Assembly: GCA_028564705.1 (NCBI GenBank)
Contig: JAPXFQ010000256.1
Location: 1,240,001-1,304,000 of the forward strand
Source: Apricaphanius iberus
Taxonomy: Eukaryota > Chordata > Actinopteri > Cyprinodontiformes > Aphaniidae
Length of the DNA: 64,000 nt
Direction of reading: 5' to 3'
A program made the position numbers and the translations under genes. Shown in pieces: positions 52,538 through 64,000 of this stretch. Under the pieces are notes generated by a model. That model was given only the letters and a program-made list of their open reading frames with translations, had not been told where the DNA came from and ran no database searches. Each line of letters opens with the position of its first letter. Position 1 is the stretch's first letter.

Positions 52538-55500
52538 ATGAACAGCAGCGCTGAGAGGAAATTTGTCAACCTGCGGAAACGTCTGGATCAGCTGGGCTAC
52601 AGACAACCTCTTGGAATAGATTCGCTGCCGCTAGTGGAAAAACTGTTCAGGTGACAGACCCTTTCCCTCTGTCATCCTTTATAACGAACGTCACCCAGTG
52701 ACTTCTAGGTTTTAAAATTATTTTTACCATTGCGTGTTTTTGCAGCGACTTAGTCCACACAACCGAAAGCCTGCGCAATGCCAAACTCTCAGCAGGAAAA
52801 ACGGAGAAAGAGAGCCGAAATGTGGACGCTCTGCTGGAGCCCTACAGGGCAGAGAATGCCAGAGTGGTCAGGGAAAACAACGACCTGCATCTAGAGCTCC
52901 TGAAACTGAGGGAGGAGAAAGATCGTGTCACTAGAGGTAAGGATTGATTCCTCGTTTTTCATTTTCCCTGTATAAAAGTTGTTCACTATCTCGTTTCTCC
53001 CAGAACTCAAAACGCACATCAGGAAACTGGATCACGACACGTCTGATCTCAAGTTTCTAAATAATCAGTATGTGCACAAGGTCCGCTGCTTGGAGAAGGA
53101 CAGCAAGGCTAAAGCCGAGCGGATCCAGCAGCTGCAGGAGAAGAACATGCAGGCGGTGGTGCAGACGCCCGGTAATCTCTGCTCTCTGTCAGCATTAACT
53201 AAAAGATATTTCACATGCTTATAAACACTTTGATCCCTTTGTTTTGTCGTGCTGTCATGCTTTACCCAGGTGGAAAAAAGCGCAGTATTCCTTTTAGACG
53301 ACAGAGGATGCAGATTGACGAGCTTTTACCTTCGTCCTCCCAAACAGCCTACCCTGTCCCTCAGCCGGATGACCCGTATATAGCTGACCTACTGCAGCTA
53401 GCCGATGGAAGGTTTTTGTTAAAGCTATTTTTACTTTTTGCAGTAGTTTGTTGGTGATATCTGCATCAACGCCTCTCATCTCATGACATTGATTCGTAGG
53501 ATACATGAACTGCAGGAAGACATCATTAAACTCAAACTAGACCTGGAAAATGCACATGAGTGTATAAAACATATGAGCACTCAGGTGAGGAAGGCTAATT
53601 TATGCTTTGTGTGGTGGGACTGTAGTCATTTATTGAAAAAGAGTGTTTTTATTTTTATGAAAGGTGGAAGAAAGGGACAGAGAGATTGGGCGTTTGAATC
53701 ACGTCCTTCAAGGAGGACGACCTCATGATGTCATTTCTCTGGAAGCCCAGCACGTGAGCAACGAAAAACTGATCGGCCATCTTAACCTTCAGGCGAGTTC
53801 AGCGATCATAACCAATAAAATACGTCGACATAAAAGCAGTTGTGAAAAGCTGTAGGTTTTTAGCGAGTGTTGACTGTTGCTCTGTGTTTTATAGATCGAG
53901 TACCTGCAGGAGACCAACAGGACCCTGGAGCAAAGGATAGAAGGACTGCAGCAAAAGAAGAAGGACGCCTCCACCGAGGTGGCAAATCTCTCCCTGAAGA
54001 ACCTGGAGCTCTGTGAGGAGCTGACGCACATAGATCACCTCGCCAAGCGCATGGAGATGGACAAGGAGCGCGTGTTGGAAAATGTTGACAAGGAGCTGCA
54101 AGAAACTAATGTAAGAAAATGTCAAAGAAGTAAATATGAAATTAACTTTAAATACCTCTTGTTTTAAAACAAAAATCATATTTTTTTTTCTGGATAGAAA
54201 GAAATTCAAAGGCAGCAGAAAATCATTGAAGACCTGGAGGATATTATCACAAATTCAAGAAGGGTCTGTAAAATACATGTCATCACGTTGATTTTAGATA
54301 GGGATGCAACGATACCACAATTTTTTTATCAATACGATAACGATATTTGGATCTGAGTACTTGCAGATACAGAGTACCAATGCTTTACTTCTACCACAGT
54401 AATCCATTCAATGATTGTTACAACAAATGATAGTGAATTAGATAAAAAATAAAATATTAATAAAAATGACCATAACACTAAAATTTAAAGTGAACAATAT
54501 TTTCTGTGAGTATCCACATTTTAAGTATCGGTTAACTAACCAATAATCGATTAGAACAGTATTGGCTCCGATCCCAATATCTATGCATTCCTAATTTTAG
54601 TCAATTTTTTCCTATTAATTTTTGTAAATATAAATGATTTCATGTAATAAATAAATGAATCCAGGAGCTGTCTGAAGGAGAGTTTGAAAGGGACCGCTTG
54701 AGAGATGAGCTGGTGGAGCTTAAGGAGCAGAACGAGAAGATGGAGGGACTGGTGAACTTCCTGGAAGACGATAAAAAGAGGCTGCAGGAGAAAGTGGAGA
54801 AGATGATGGCAGCTGGTAGGAAGCAGTTCTAGCTTTTAACTGAACCTCAGATGACGTCAGATCTACATTACGGTTTTTGTTGTGACTGACTTGATGGTGT
54901 GTTTCCCAGAGAAAGAGCTGGTGCTGGAGTTGGAGGCTTCGCGTGCAAAACACGGTGTCTGCGGTAGAGAGCATTCCCCATCTCGTCTAGACGCCTTTGT
55001 CAAGAGTCTGGAAGAGGAGAGGGATTTCTACCGTCATGAGGCTGAGCGCTACAAGAGAGCCAGAGGAGCGGGTGGGCCGGGCTTTAGCCCCAGTCGCAGT
55101 CCGGACAGAGGTAGGAGTCCCAAAGGCAAAGTGATCAAGGTAAGAGACACGCGCTGCCTCTAGCAACATAATTTTGATTAATTTATAGTTGGGCTAATCT
55201 AAATGACTGTTTTTTTTTCTTTCAAAACATTAAACGTGATGTATGGCAGCCAAATTTGGTTTTATTGTGTACTACTAAATAGAGTGTATACACATTAAAG
55301 TAAAGAATAGAGGTAGAAATTCCAACCCCTCATGACAAAAACAAATTAAAGACCTAATTATTTTATGTGTTTAAATATAAATTAGCCTGGATGGTCAACG
55401 TGCATTGAATATAATGAGACTGAGGAAAATATACAAAGATGGGTTTCATTTAGTCAAGAAAAATAATTTGTTCCATTAAACCTTTTTTTGTTAAGGATTA

Positions 55501-58500
55501 ATAATAGAGACTGTCTAAGTCTGTCTTGTTTATATACTTGAGACCAGAGGTTTACACACACCAAATATGGACATCACCGTAGTGGCCCATGATAATTATG
55601 ACCAAACACGTCCTCATCAGACCCCCGCGTGTGTACAGCATGTTAACCAGCCACGGCTGACAGCGTAAATGAGGATTTCATTCCGATGTGAGAGTCCTCA
55701 TCAATTGTATGGAACTGTTTTGGTTTTTTACCAAACGACAAAGAGCAAACAAACATCGATTTGCAAAGTTAGCACGTAGAGCATCAAGGCAAGTGATCGC
55801 AGCATCATAAACTTGTTTGATCACTTGAAGAGAAAGCATCGCAAACAATACAGTGAGCTAGTTGGCAGCTAAAGCTGTAACCCCGACTACGGCAGCAGCA
55901 GCAGTGTCCACGCGGCGCTAGCAAAAACGATCACAAACCTTACTCCCTACGACACAAACGGCAAACAATCCGCGCTACAAGTTGCCCAGCTGCAATTTTT
56001 TTTCAGACACTGCCATTCCATGCATGGACGCTGAATGCACAGTTGCACAGAATATTATGAATATGTTTTGATGGATGAAAGAATAATTAGACCTGCTTAC
56101 ACTGCACTCTACCTTCATCAATTTATGTAGCAGCAGCACTTTGTATACCTCTGTGTTTTTACACAACATTGTTAACTCTTTAACCTTTTTATTAGGCAGC
56201 TTTATGTGTGTCTTTTCTATAACCTCAGCATTCTGGATATGTTAATGATTGCAAAAACAAAATTGAACCAGTTAAAGCTGTATTTCCCCCCTTGTATGAG
56301 GATTATTTTTTGGCGTATTACAGATTGCACAATACATCTTGCATTATATTTGCTGCTGCATATTAGTTTTAATTCTAAAATATTTTATATTTTATTTTAT
56401 TTGCTCAATATCATATTTTTAAACTAAAGTATGTTAATGTGTGCTCTCCATTTTCTGTTATTTGACAATTTAAGATTAAAATGTTATAGAATTGCATTTA
56501 AATACGTTTATTAAATTGAGGTATTTTTCAATTATGTTGTTTGAAAAACATAATCTCTGGTGTGAACAATATACATTAAGTATTTCAGCATTAATTTGAA
56601 TGAATTTATTTATTCAATGTTTCTCTTTTTCAGTATGTAGTTCAAGTTATGTTGTTTATCATCTAAAAAAATCGTGATGAAATCGTGATAATTTAATTAA
56701 AAATCATGATATTCTATTCTATTCCATTTAATAAATTCCTTATTCTGAAACATAAATCTCCACTTGTCTTCAGTCTTTCTCTAAGTTTTTTCCGACTCTT
56801 TTAATATTTTGTGCAGTAACAGAGTACATGTTCCACTGTTTCTTTCTGTTCCACAACTACAAAATCCTGATGGATGCTTCCCAATTAAATGTAGCATGCT
56901 ATTGAGTCCTGTATGTCCTTTTCTCAACCTTGATGCTATTTTTTGATCCTTGGAATTCATTCTTACATTATTCCATCTTCCTACTTTTCCACTGTTCCTT
57001 TCTGGATGGGATGAAGTCACATGACTACGTAGTCACATGAAACTCTTAAATAAATGATGAGAGATGATTCCCTCAGATTTATGGAGGTTTTATAACAACT
57101 TGTTTGATCAAGCCAAGGAGGTACAGACATTTACATTGAAACTTGTAAACTACTGACATGTCTCAAAATAACTAGCACACCCTTTTATTATTTAGTTAAC
57201 CTTACTATTATCAACTTCATATCAGTAGACACTTGTTCAGGGTGAAGTTGGTAGACTCTCAGGCGTTTTCTGCTGATTGGGAAGCCAAAATCTCGTAGAG
57301 TGTCAGGATGCCCGGTGGAAGAGGGTCGTCTCCACGGCAACGCATGATGCACGGAGTTCATTTAACCTGACATAAGTCGTGTCATTCAGTAAGACTAATC
57401 ACTATAATAAAGAATTTAATGCACAGAACAGATGATTCTTAATCTTAATTTTTCCCACTACAACATATTTAATTTAAATGCTTCAAATTCAACAGGTTTC
57501 TTTTCCGTTAAATAGAAATCAACATATTTTGCATTCTAGTGTGAACACTGACTTTAAAATTTGCCCATCTTGCATACCTGGTACAGAGTACAGCTTGTTG
57601 ACATCATGAAAATGTGCAATTACGCTATGCCGGTATGGTCAAAATCTCTACTGTTGGCTAAATTTATATCACTTCTACCATTTATATTGCCCACTACTAG
57701 ATGAACATTCCCTGTATCTCTATATTGGCACACAAATGTTTGAACAGATGAAGCTTTCAAGCATCTGGACATTATTCCCAAGAAGGAGCCAGGCTGGTGC
57801 AGCACCACAAACCTCTTCGTGATATCTTGTCTTGGCTCATTTTTTATTTATTGTTATATTTTGTTTTTTAATTTCCCCGAGTCAAACAAGAAAGCATTGT
57901 GTTCTAGGTATTTGATTAAAATAGATCTACAGGTCTGCCTCCAAATAACTCAAATGTGCTGGATAACCTATCAGGTTTCCACAGCCATGATCTGGACCAT
58001 TATCTTGGGTTTCTCTAATTGTTTAAAGAGGTTGTAAATATTCTAATCTATGTTTTTCTCTCATTATTGTGACATTTAGCTAATAGAAATATTTTTGGTA
58101 ATTCTAACTGATCTAAAAACCAGAGAAGTTTGGTCTGATTTAAGGTCAGACGGTGGGAACAAAAGATGTGTGTGTCTTTTCATTAGGTGCATGTAAAAAC
58201 ATCAGCTTTCAGTTGAATATAATTAAATTCTTCCTGTTAATGCACATGAACTCAGTTAATTAATCAAACCTGAGATTGAGCGTTTCTTTGCACATTTATT
58301 TAATGCCAGATCACAGCAGACAGGCAACACACTGAATTTCACAGAAGGCTTTCATCTGCTCAAAAAACATATATTTTCTGGTCAGTTATAATTAACACCT
58401 AAACTACAATTTTAGACTCCCCCAGATCTTTGAAACTTTGAAAAAAAACTCTGGGTTTGGAGAAAAACTTTTCGTTTTCTTGAAAAGCTAAAGAAAACAA

Positions 58501-61500
58501 TAGAATTTGTAAATTGCTGCCAAACGTCTCCTAATATGCTGATATTGTTCAGGGAAGCATTCCAGGAGAAGAACTTATCCGCGTAATCAAGGAAAGGGAT
58601 GAGCTGAAAGCAGCTCTGGTGGACTTTGAGAAGCACATGGAGGACATTCAGAACAATGTGAAAGCCCTCAGTGATGAGAAGAACCATTTCAAAATGCTTT
58701 ATAAGCAAGTATGGTTGAAATACAAATATATCAGAAAATGTCAAATAAAAAAAACAAAGATTCTATACGCTCATGTTCCTTTGTTCTTGCAAATGAAGGC
58801 CCAAGAAGATCTAAAGTTGACCCAGAGAACAGATTTGTCAGCGGAAATCTTGAGACTGCAGGAGGAAGTGAGGCGAGCAGAGGTAAAGCTTGAGCAGGTG
58901 ACCTCTGAACGCAACTCGCTGATGGAGAGGTTAAAGGTAAAGATGAGTTGTATTTAAAAAAAAACTCTAGATATAAACTAATAAAACAATGTTCTCATTA
59001 ATCCCTGTTCCATTCAGTCCACTTGTTTACTCGCTTATAAGGACTCCAACTATGACTGTTACTGATCTGCAGATTGCCCAGACGTCAGCTCTCACAGACA
59101 GACAGGGAGAGGAGAGGAGGATTGTCGACTTGGAGAACACTGTCAGGAGTGTGAGTGCGATCCTTTTTCAAATATTTTCTTCCATCAACGATATTAAGTA
59201 CTTGGCTTTATCATAAATGGAGTGCTTTGGGGTGCAGCTGGAGCGGGAGAGGTTGGATCTGCGTTCTCAAGTGTCTCTGTTGAAAGAAAGCAAAGAGACT
59301 GTGGAGGAAGAGCTGAAGGTTCGCTCCACTGCTTCGGTCCGAAACGCGGAAGAAGTCTCCCAGCAAAGGGCGGAGGCGAGCGCTCTGAGGTGCGATGGGT
59401 GATTTTCTGTTTATTCTTGCTCTGTTCTTTTCTACTGTAGGGTTTTTTCTAAAAGACTTGAACACAGTAGTTTTACTAAATATGCTAGTGGGCAAGAAAT
59501 GTATTTCATTTTTATGAAAATATATTAACACTTGTCTCTAGTATCTTTTTTCTTTCAGATAATGATTTTTTTTTTTTTTAAAGTCTGACCTGTTGATGAT
59601 TCCAGTCTTAATGTTTTCTTATCCATTAAAAATGTAAAATGTGCTGCAGGCTCATTAATTGAGGTGTTAATTTTGAATAGCACAGGAAAAAACAATTACA
59701 CAATAATCCCCATTTATGCATAAAATAATTGGTCTATTATCTTTATTTAATTTCTAACAATTTTCCTAAGCAAACGTAAGGTATCGGACTGCATGTGGTG
59801 GGGGACTCATTCATAGACAAAAGATTGTCTATATTTGATGAATTTATTTATTTATATTTATTGAAAAGGAAAAAACATTTCTAATCAGAGCTAGTCAAGA
59901 GAAAATGTGACCTTTTTTTTTTTTTTTTTTTTACTATCTGGCCGTTTGATTGGTACATCTCCCCTTAATCCCTCGTATTTCCAAAGTTTTTGTTAGAAAA
60001 AACGGGATTTTTCACTTTATTCGGCATGTTTTTGGCTGTTTGTAGGATGCTGCAAGAACAGATGGAGCAGACACTGTCCGATACCCAACGAAGGCTCTCG
60101 GTGAAGATGAACGAACTGCATGTGGCCCACGAGCAGATTGAAAAACTTGAAGAGAAATTAGGTGATTGTGCTGCTCTAGTAGATGTTGCAAACCTTTGAT
60201 TTCTTGCTTTCTTTATTTCTTTCTTGCTTAAAAGTTGAAATTTTTTCCTCTTCCTATTAGGGGAACTCAGTCGGCAAAGCTGCAAACACACAGAGGAAGT
60301 GGCTGCTCTCCACAAGTCAATCTCTGTGCTGGATAGGGAGAAAGATGCCCTACAGGATGAGGTGGATCAAAAGACAGAAAGACTAGTTGCTGTCCAGGAT
60401 GAACTGTCCCAGAAGGTAGCAACAAGTGCTTAAATGTTTTTTGTCCAAAAATACCTCTTTTCATTCTTGAAAAAACAACTCAGATACTCATATGTACAGC
60501 TCCAGCCAGAAGTTAATACACACTGATCATGGGCATGAATATAATTTCCAGTCTATGATTAATTTAAATGTTGTTGAAATAAAAAGTCAGCAAATAACAA
60601 ACACACATTTTTTTTTGTGGGTTTAACAAGCCTTAACAAGCTTCTGGCATAATTCCAGTTTTCTTGTAGAAATGGTAGAAGTGAGTCTAGATAAATAGCG
60701 TCCACAAAAGGATGGTGAAGTTAAGACTAATCCATCATTATGCCAATTGACCAATCCAGTCAAAGCCTAACCCTATCCAAACCATTTCCAGACTAAACCA
60801 ATCTGCAGTGAAAATAATTGCGATTATTTTTAGAATCGCCTGGCCCTACAAATAAACTATCAAAGGATCGGGGAAATGGTGAAGTCCATTATGTCGATCT
60901 TATGGTTTTATTCTCAGTTTCAAATTTGTTGGAATTTAGACAGGTTTGGGTCGAATGATCACAAACGCACACATGAACTGCTCTTAGGCCAGATACAGCA
61001 TCAGGAATATCCACTCATGGATGGGTTTGGTTTATATGTGCGACAGCATGCATCTTGAATGAAATCATAATCGTGTGTGGTATAAATAATAGGCACTGTT
61101 TGTGTGAAAACGTATTGATTCTCATATTAAGTGTGTCGTTGTTAGCTAGCTTGTTAGCTACAGTATTAACTATCAAACGTTTCAAAGCTGAAATCATTTT
61201 TTGAATTACATATATCTGTAATCTACCAGCTCATCTTTGTTATATTTCGTAATCATCTGGGCTAAATACCGTAATTTGTAAATGTATCTAAGTGGGTTGT
61301 GGTGAGTACTAATGAGCAATTCTTTGGCTTCTTCCTAGGAAAAAACCCTTGAAGATGTGAGACTCACTGTCAAAAATATGGACAGTTCACTAGCGTGAGT
61401 ACTGCTGTTAACTGAGCCATATTTCCTCAGTACAAAACAACAAAACTCTGCAGTAGGTTGGTGCAGGACCTGATAACCCCCCCCCCCCCTTTTAGTCAGT

Positions 61501-62985
61501 TACAAGGAGCGCTGAAAAGCCGTGAAAGGGAGATCAGCAGTCTGAGGAGGCAGCTGGATACGTCTCAGGAAGAGCTGCCTGCTCTCAGGAGAGACAAAGA
61601 AGTCCTGCTGAGAGAAAACCGGAGGCTGCAGGACGACCTGGCCACTATGACCAGGGAGAACCAGGTAGGTGGAAACATCGGTCTGTTTTTGTCGTTCGTG
61701 TTACGAAATACGCAGAACAAAATACAAACCCATTATATTTCTCTTTCTCCAGGCTGTAAATTTAGAAATGGAGGAGGCTTTTCACGAGAAGGACGAGTTG
61801 AAAATGAGGGTCCACTCCTACATTTCCGAAGTGGCCAGAATAGAGAAACTGATGGCCACAAAGGTAAAGGGGACGCTCTCTCATTCCTGTAGTTTTGCTG
61901 TGTTCTGTTACACTCTGGAGAGCGTTTCTGCTGTTAACCGGTGATCCTCCCCCAGGAACAGGACAACAGGGATTTACTGGAGCGCTTTAGGATGGCCCAC
62001 TCTGGGATGCAGGAACAGGAGCAGAAGCTGCACCAGGCTGAAAGCCTCAACAACTCCATCCGCCTGGAGCTGCTCTCCTCAGACACAGAACGCAGGCAGC
62101 TCCGGGACGCTGTCGGACAGAAAGACCGAGAGATCCAACAGGTGCCGAGAAGCAGTATCCAAATTTGCCCCTAGCTTACATTTATTTATTTTTTTAAGAT
62201 CAATGTTTTAGTTATCAGTGTCTTAATGTAGCTTCCCTCCCTTCTTGTTTCTCCCAGCACATGCAGGCCCTGCAGGCTTATGAAGCCCAGGTATCCTCAA
62301 TGGTTCGCGGGATGTCCCGCTTAGAGGAGGAGCTGCACAAAGCCCAGGAGGAGAAGACTGCTCTCCTTTCTGATCTCTCCTCCGTCAGAGAGCTCTGTGT
62401 CAAACTAGACTCTGGGAAGGACCTCACTGCCCGACAGCTGACGTCCAAGAGCATAGAGCTAGAGAGGGTGAATAAGACTTGCCATGGTTTAAACTAGTTT
62501 TATTTCATTTTTCCTCAACACTTCCTTCTCCCCTTGTTGCATTTTTTTAGTCTTGTTCTGCTTGTAATGCTGTTCTAAGGTCACTGGTGAACTGGAGGAT
62601 GTTCGCTCAGAGGTCGAGGTCCTGAAGAAGCAGCTAGCCAGTGAGAGGCTGACGGCACGCAACCTAGAGACGCTACTGTCCACCAACCGGCAGAAAGAGT
62701 TCCAGACACATCTGACCGCCACCGAGAGGGAGTCGGAGCTAAAAGTCCTGCGCGACAGGCTCACTCTAGCTGACAGCAAGAAGTAAAAGACAAATCCAGT
62801 TCTATTTACTGGTTTGAGCTCAATAAAATAGATTTTTTTTAAAAGAGGAAGTTGAATACTTATTTAATGTGTGCATAAAGTGCAGAGCATGCCAGAGAGG
62901 TGTCCCAGCTCCGTGGGAAAGTGTCTCAACTGCAGACAGAGATGGATGTCCTGAAAAGACAGCTGACCACAGAGCGCTTTGAACG
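52538..62985 (+). CDS. cep135: Centrosomal protein CEP135, 3' partial
   Basis: CEP135 is a coiled-coil centriole protein that links the SAS-6 cartwheel to outer microtubules. Coding exons: 52538-52650, 52746-52936, 53004-53171, 53270-53411, 53500-53584, 53664-53792, 53895-54110, 54198-54263, 54665-54815, 54910-55139, 58553-58708, 58799-58936, 59073-59150, 59238-59389, 60046-60161, 60261-60415, 61339-61394, 61496-61664, 61753-61863, 61956-62141, 62258-62467, 62580-62782, 62881-62985. All joins keep frame for about 1,108 codons (human about 1,140), ending mid-codon after RFE, so only a short C-terminus is missing. The start MNSSAERKFVNLRKRLDQLG is the conserved N-terminus, in the microtubule-binding part. 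Most of the rest is heptad-rich coiled coil. A less helical Ser/Arg/Pro segment (GPGFSPSRSPDRGRSPKGK) lies at the end of exon 10. Alternative: none serious. Confidence 0.96.
53793..53894 (+). other. cep135: GC-AG intron of cep135
   Basis: The exon ends ...AACCTTCAG and the intron begins gcgagt, not gt; the next exon follows ...ttttatag. Both flanking exons are phase 0 and the protein join (HLNLQ-IEYLQ) fits the family. No GT donor nearby would keep the frame. The rest of the donor (AG/GCGAGT) is consensus, as usual for GC donors. Confidence 0.85.
54299..54593. mobile_element. hAT-type MITE in cep135 intron 8
   Basis: The ends TAGGGATGCAACGATAC and ATCTATGCATTCCTA are imperfect inverted repeats, flanked by ATTTTAGA (54291-54298) and ATTTTAGT (54594-54601), a 7-of-8 target duplication. 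It is related in its ends to the element at 19461-19843 (GCATCCCTA terminus). Confidence 0.85.
55697..55872 (+). pseudogene. Broken BED zinc finger of a hAT-type transposase
   Basis: One frame reads IVWNCFGFLPNDKEQTN before stops; after a frame change the sequence continues INLFDHLKRKHRKQYSEL. Together these fit the W/F start and the HxxxxH end of a BED finger (ZBED/hAT family). The cysteine pair is not intact. The surrounding stretch (about 55560-56720), with 'atcgtgatgaaatcgtgata' near its end, is probably the rest of the dead element, inside cep135 intron 10. Confidence 0.7.
56780..57010 (-). mobile_element. LINE C-terminal fragment
   Basis: The minus-strand frame contains RLRKGHTGLNSMLHLIGKHP followed by SGFCSCGTE. 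This resembles the region after the reverse transcriptase/RNase H of I-type fish LINEs (RLGHTGLNSTLHLIGKH...CxxC). A short relic in cep135 intron 10. Confidence 0.55.
57011..58552. other. Remainder of cep135 intron 10
   Basis: Mostly A/T-rich. The frame at 57620-57808 (minus) is not recognised. No exon-like conserved block was seen before the acceptor at 58552. Confidence 0.5.
60495..60760. mobile_element. Tc1-like transposon remnant
   Basis: 'acagctccagccagaagtta atacacactgatcatgggca' is close to terminal inverted repeats of fish Tc1-like elements (cagctccagccagaagtt...). The following sequence (aagcttctggcataattcc) fits the same family interior. No second end was identified; it lies in cep135 intron 16. 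Confidence 0.45.
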
Positions 62986-64000
62986 GTGAGTTTGTTCATA
63001 TCAAGGAGAAAAACGTTCCCTCCCCGTTTTTTCATCCATTTTAGAGCAGCTTCAATGTCCATCTATTTATTTCTATGTCAAGCTGTGTATATACCAGTCT
63101 GTTCAGCACTCTCTCCATCTAATCATCCATCAGATCAATCAAGTCTTCTATCCATATGTTCATTAGTTGATTTTTCTTCCAAATTCCTTGATTTTACAGG
63201 TTCCATATGTATAGTCTTACCACTGAATAAATATCTGCAGTAAATTTTTAGTGAAGCTTTTAATTCACACTTTAAAATGACTTGAAAAGGACGGAGAATT
63301 CTGGAGAAATTGAATTTTAGCATGAAAAATGTGACAAAATCCTGGAGAAAGAAAAAAGCTATTAGTCTCTTCTTTCTCTTGACCACTTGTGTAATTATCA
63401 AAGCTTCTGAAGTTTGTAGGTGATTATTTTAACCTGACAGTTTCGCTTTTAGTTCAATTGATTATAGAAAAGCGTTACTGGTTTATTAAGAAAATTATCT
63501 TTTTTTAGATGTTGACATCAAATAAATCCCTGTTTAGGCAGCAGAAGGCACTGCTGCAAATTGAGGAATTTTTTTTTTCTGGAAATGAAGTTTAAACTTG
63601 TTGCAGAAAAAAATCTACATTCAGTATAAAAGCTCATTTAACTTGTAGATGCATCAAATTTAGGTATATAATTATAATAATTATTGTAAATAATAATTAT
63701 AATGTAGAATTTATAAAATATAAATAAATAAAATAAAATGGGTCATCTTGGAAGATTTTGATGGAATAGCACATGCATAGGTTGCATCAATTTGTACTCT
63801 ATTACAATTTCTCTTATTACAGAGTTGTTTAAATTTTAAATGTTTATTTTGTTAATAATAAATCTTTATTTCAGATAAAACAAGCTTTAAAATGGAATAA
63901 AATTATACGTTACTCAGCTGTAAATTTAATTTGACCAGTCAGACCTGACACCAACACATGGCAAATTCACTGATCACTTAAGATTGTACTCTTAAGATCC
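62986..64000. other. cep135 intron 23 (incomplete)
   Basis: It starts with a consensus donor (gtgagt). I see no good acceptor/exon for the conserved C-terminus before the window ends, so the last exon or exons lie beyond 64000. A/T-rich, no repeats recognised. Confidence 0.6.

Noticed and set aside
55110..55115. Internal 'gtagga' in cep135 exon 10 as the true donor
   Set aside because: Using it breaks the phase with the next exon, whereas the donor after 55139 keeps the frame and the SRSPKGK segment.
63536..63600. Possible last cep135 exon after ttag at about 63538
   Set aside because: The frame following RFE does not give the conserved C-terminus and no good stop/UTR context follows; left as intron.

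Overview
This window is vertebrate nuclear DNA. Three spliced genes with GT-AG introns, a dense load of fish-type transposons and the gene order all point to a ray-finned fish; a percomorph is my guess, and no species call is possible. The gene order is nmu (minus) - exoc1 (plus) - cep135 (plus). This matches the established NMU-EXOC1-CEP135 neighbourhood on human chromosome 4q12. I found no copy of EXOC1L, which lies between NMU and EXOC1 in mammals.

Left edge (1-4324): the 3' part of a BEL/Pao-type LTR retroelement. Its long ORF is open and runs in from outside the window. It encodes Gag, zinc-knuckle, protease and integrase regions, but the reverse transcriptase/RNase H block is missing without a frameshift. 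A candidate 3' LTR follows.

6459-11466 (minus): neuromedin U, assembled from eight small exons that the sequence splices in frame. The precursor has a signal peptide, a cysteine-containing spacer and an amidation/dibasic site after ...GYFLYRPRN. A LINE relic sits inside one of its introns.

11.8-33.2 kb: repeat-rich intergenic DNA with no recognised host gene. It holds microsatellites, several MITEs, two Tc1-like transposons side by side (one carrying an LTR-like insertion), LINE fragments and tRNA-like SINE copies.

34052-49900 (plus): exoc1, the exocyst subunit SEC3, complete. Nineteen coding exons give about 904 residues, including an 18-nt microexon and a 45-nt exon that is alternative in mammals. 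An unlisted in-frame 69-bp candidate cassette exon lies in intron 8. The introns carry hAT MITEs, a palindrome-rich inverted-repeat element, an RTE-like LINE fragment and a pair of inverted repeat copies.

52538-62985 (plus): cep135, the centriole cartwheel/microtubule-binding coiled-coil protein. Twenty-three coding exons (about 1,108 codons) are present and the last exon or exons lie beyond the window. One intron uses a GC donor. Introns contain another hAT MITE, a broken BED-finger transposase and LINE and Tc1 relics.

The three genes do not form a functional pathway. Neuromedin U is a secreted peptide hormone, SEC3 tethers vesicles at the plasma membrane and CEP135 builds centrioles. The most unusual items are the RT-less but open BEL/Pao ORF, the palindromic intronic element at 35.7-36.4 kb and the candidate exoc1 cassette exon.
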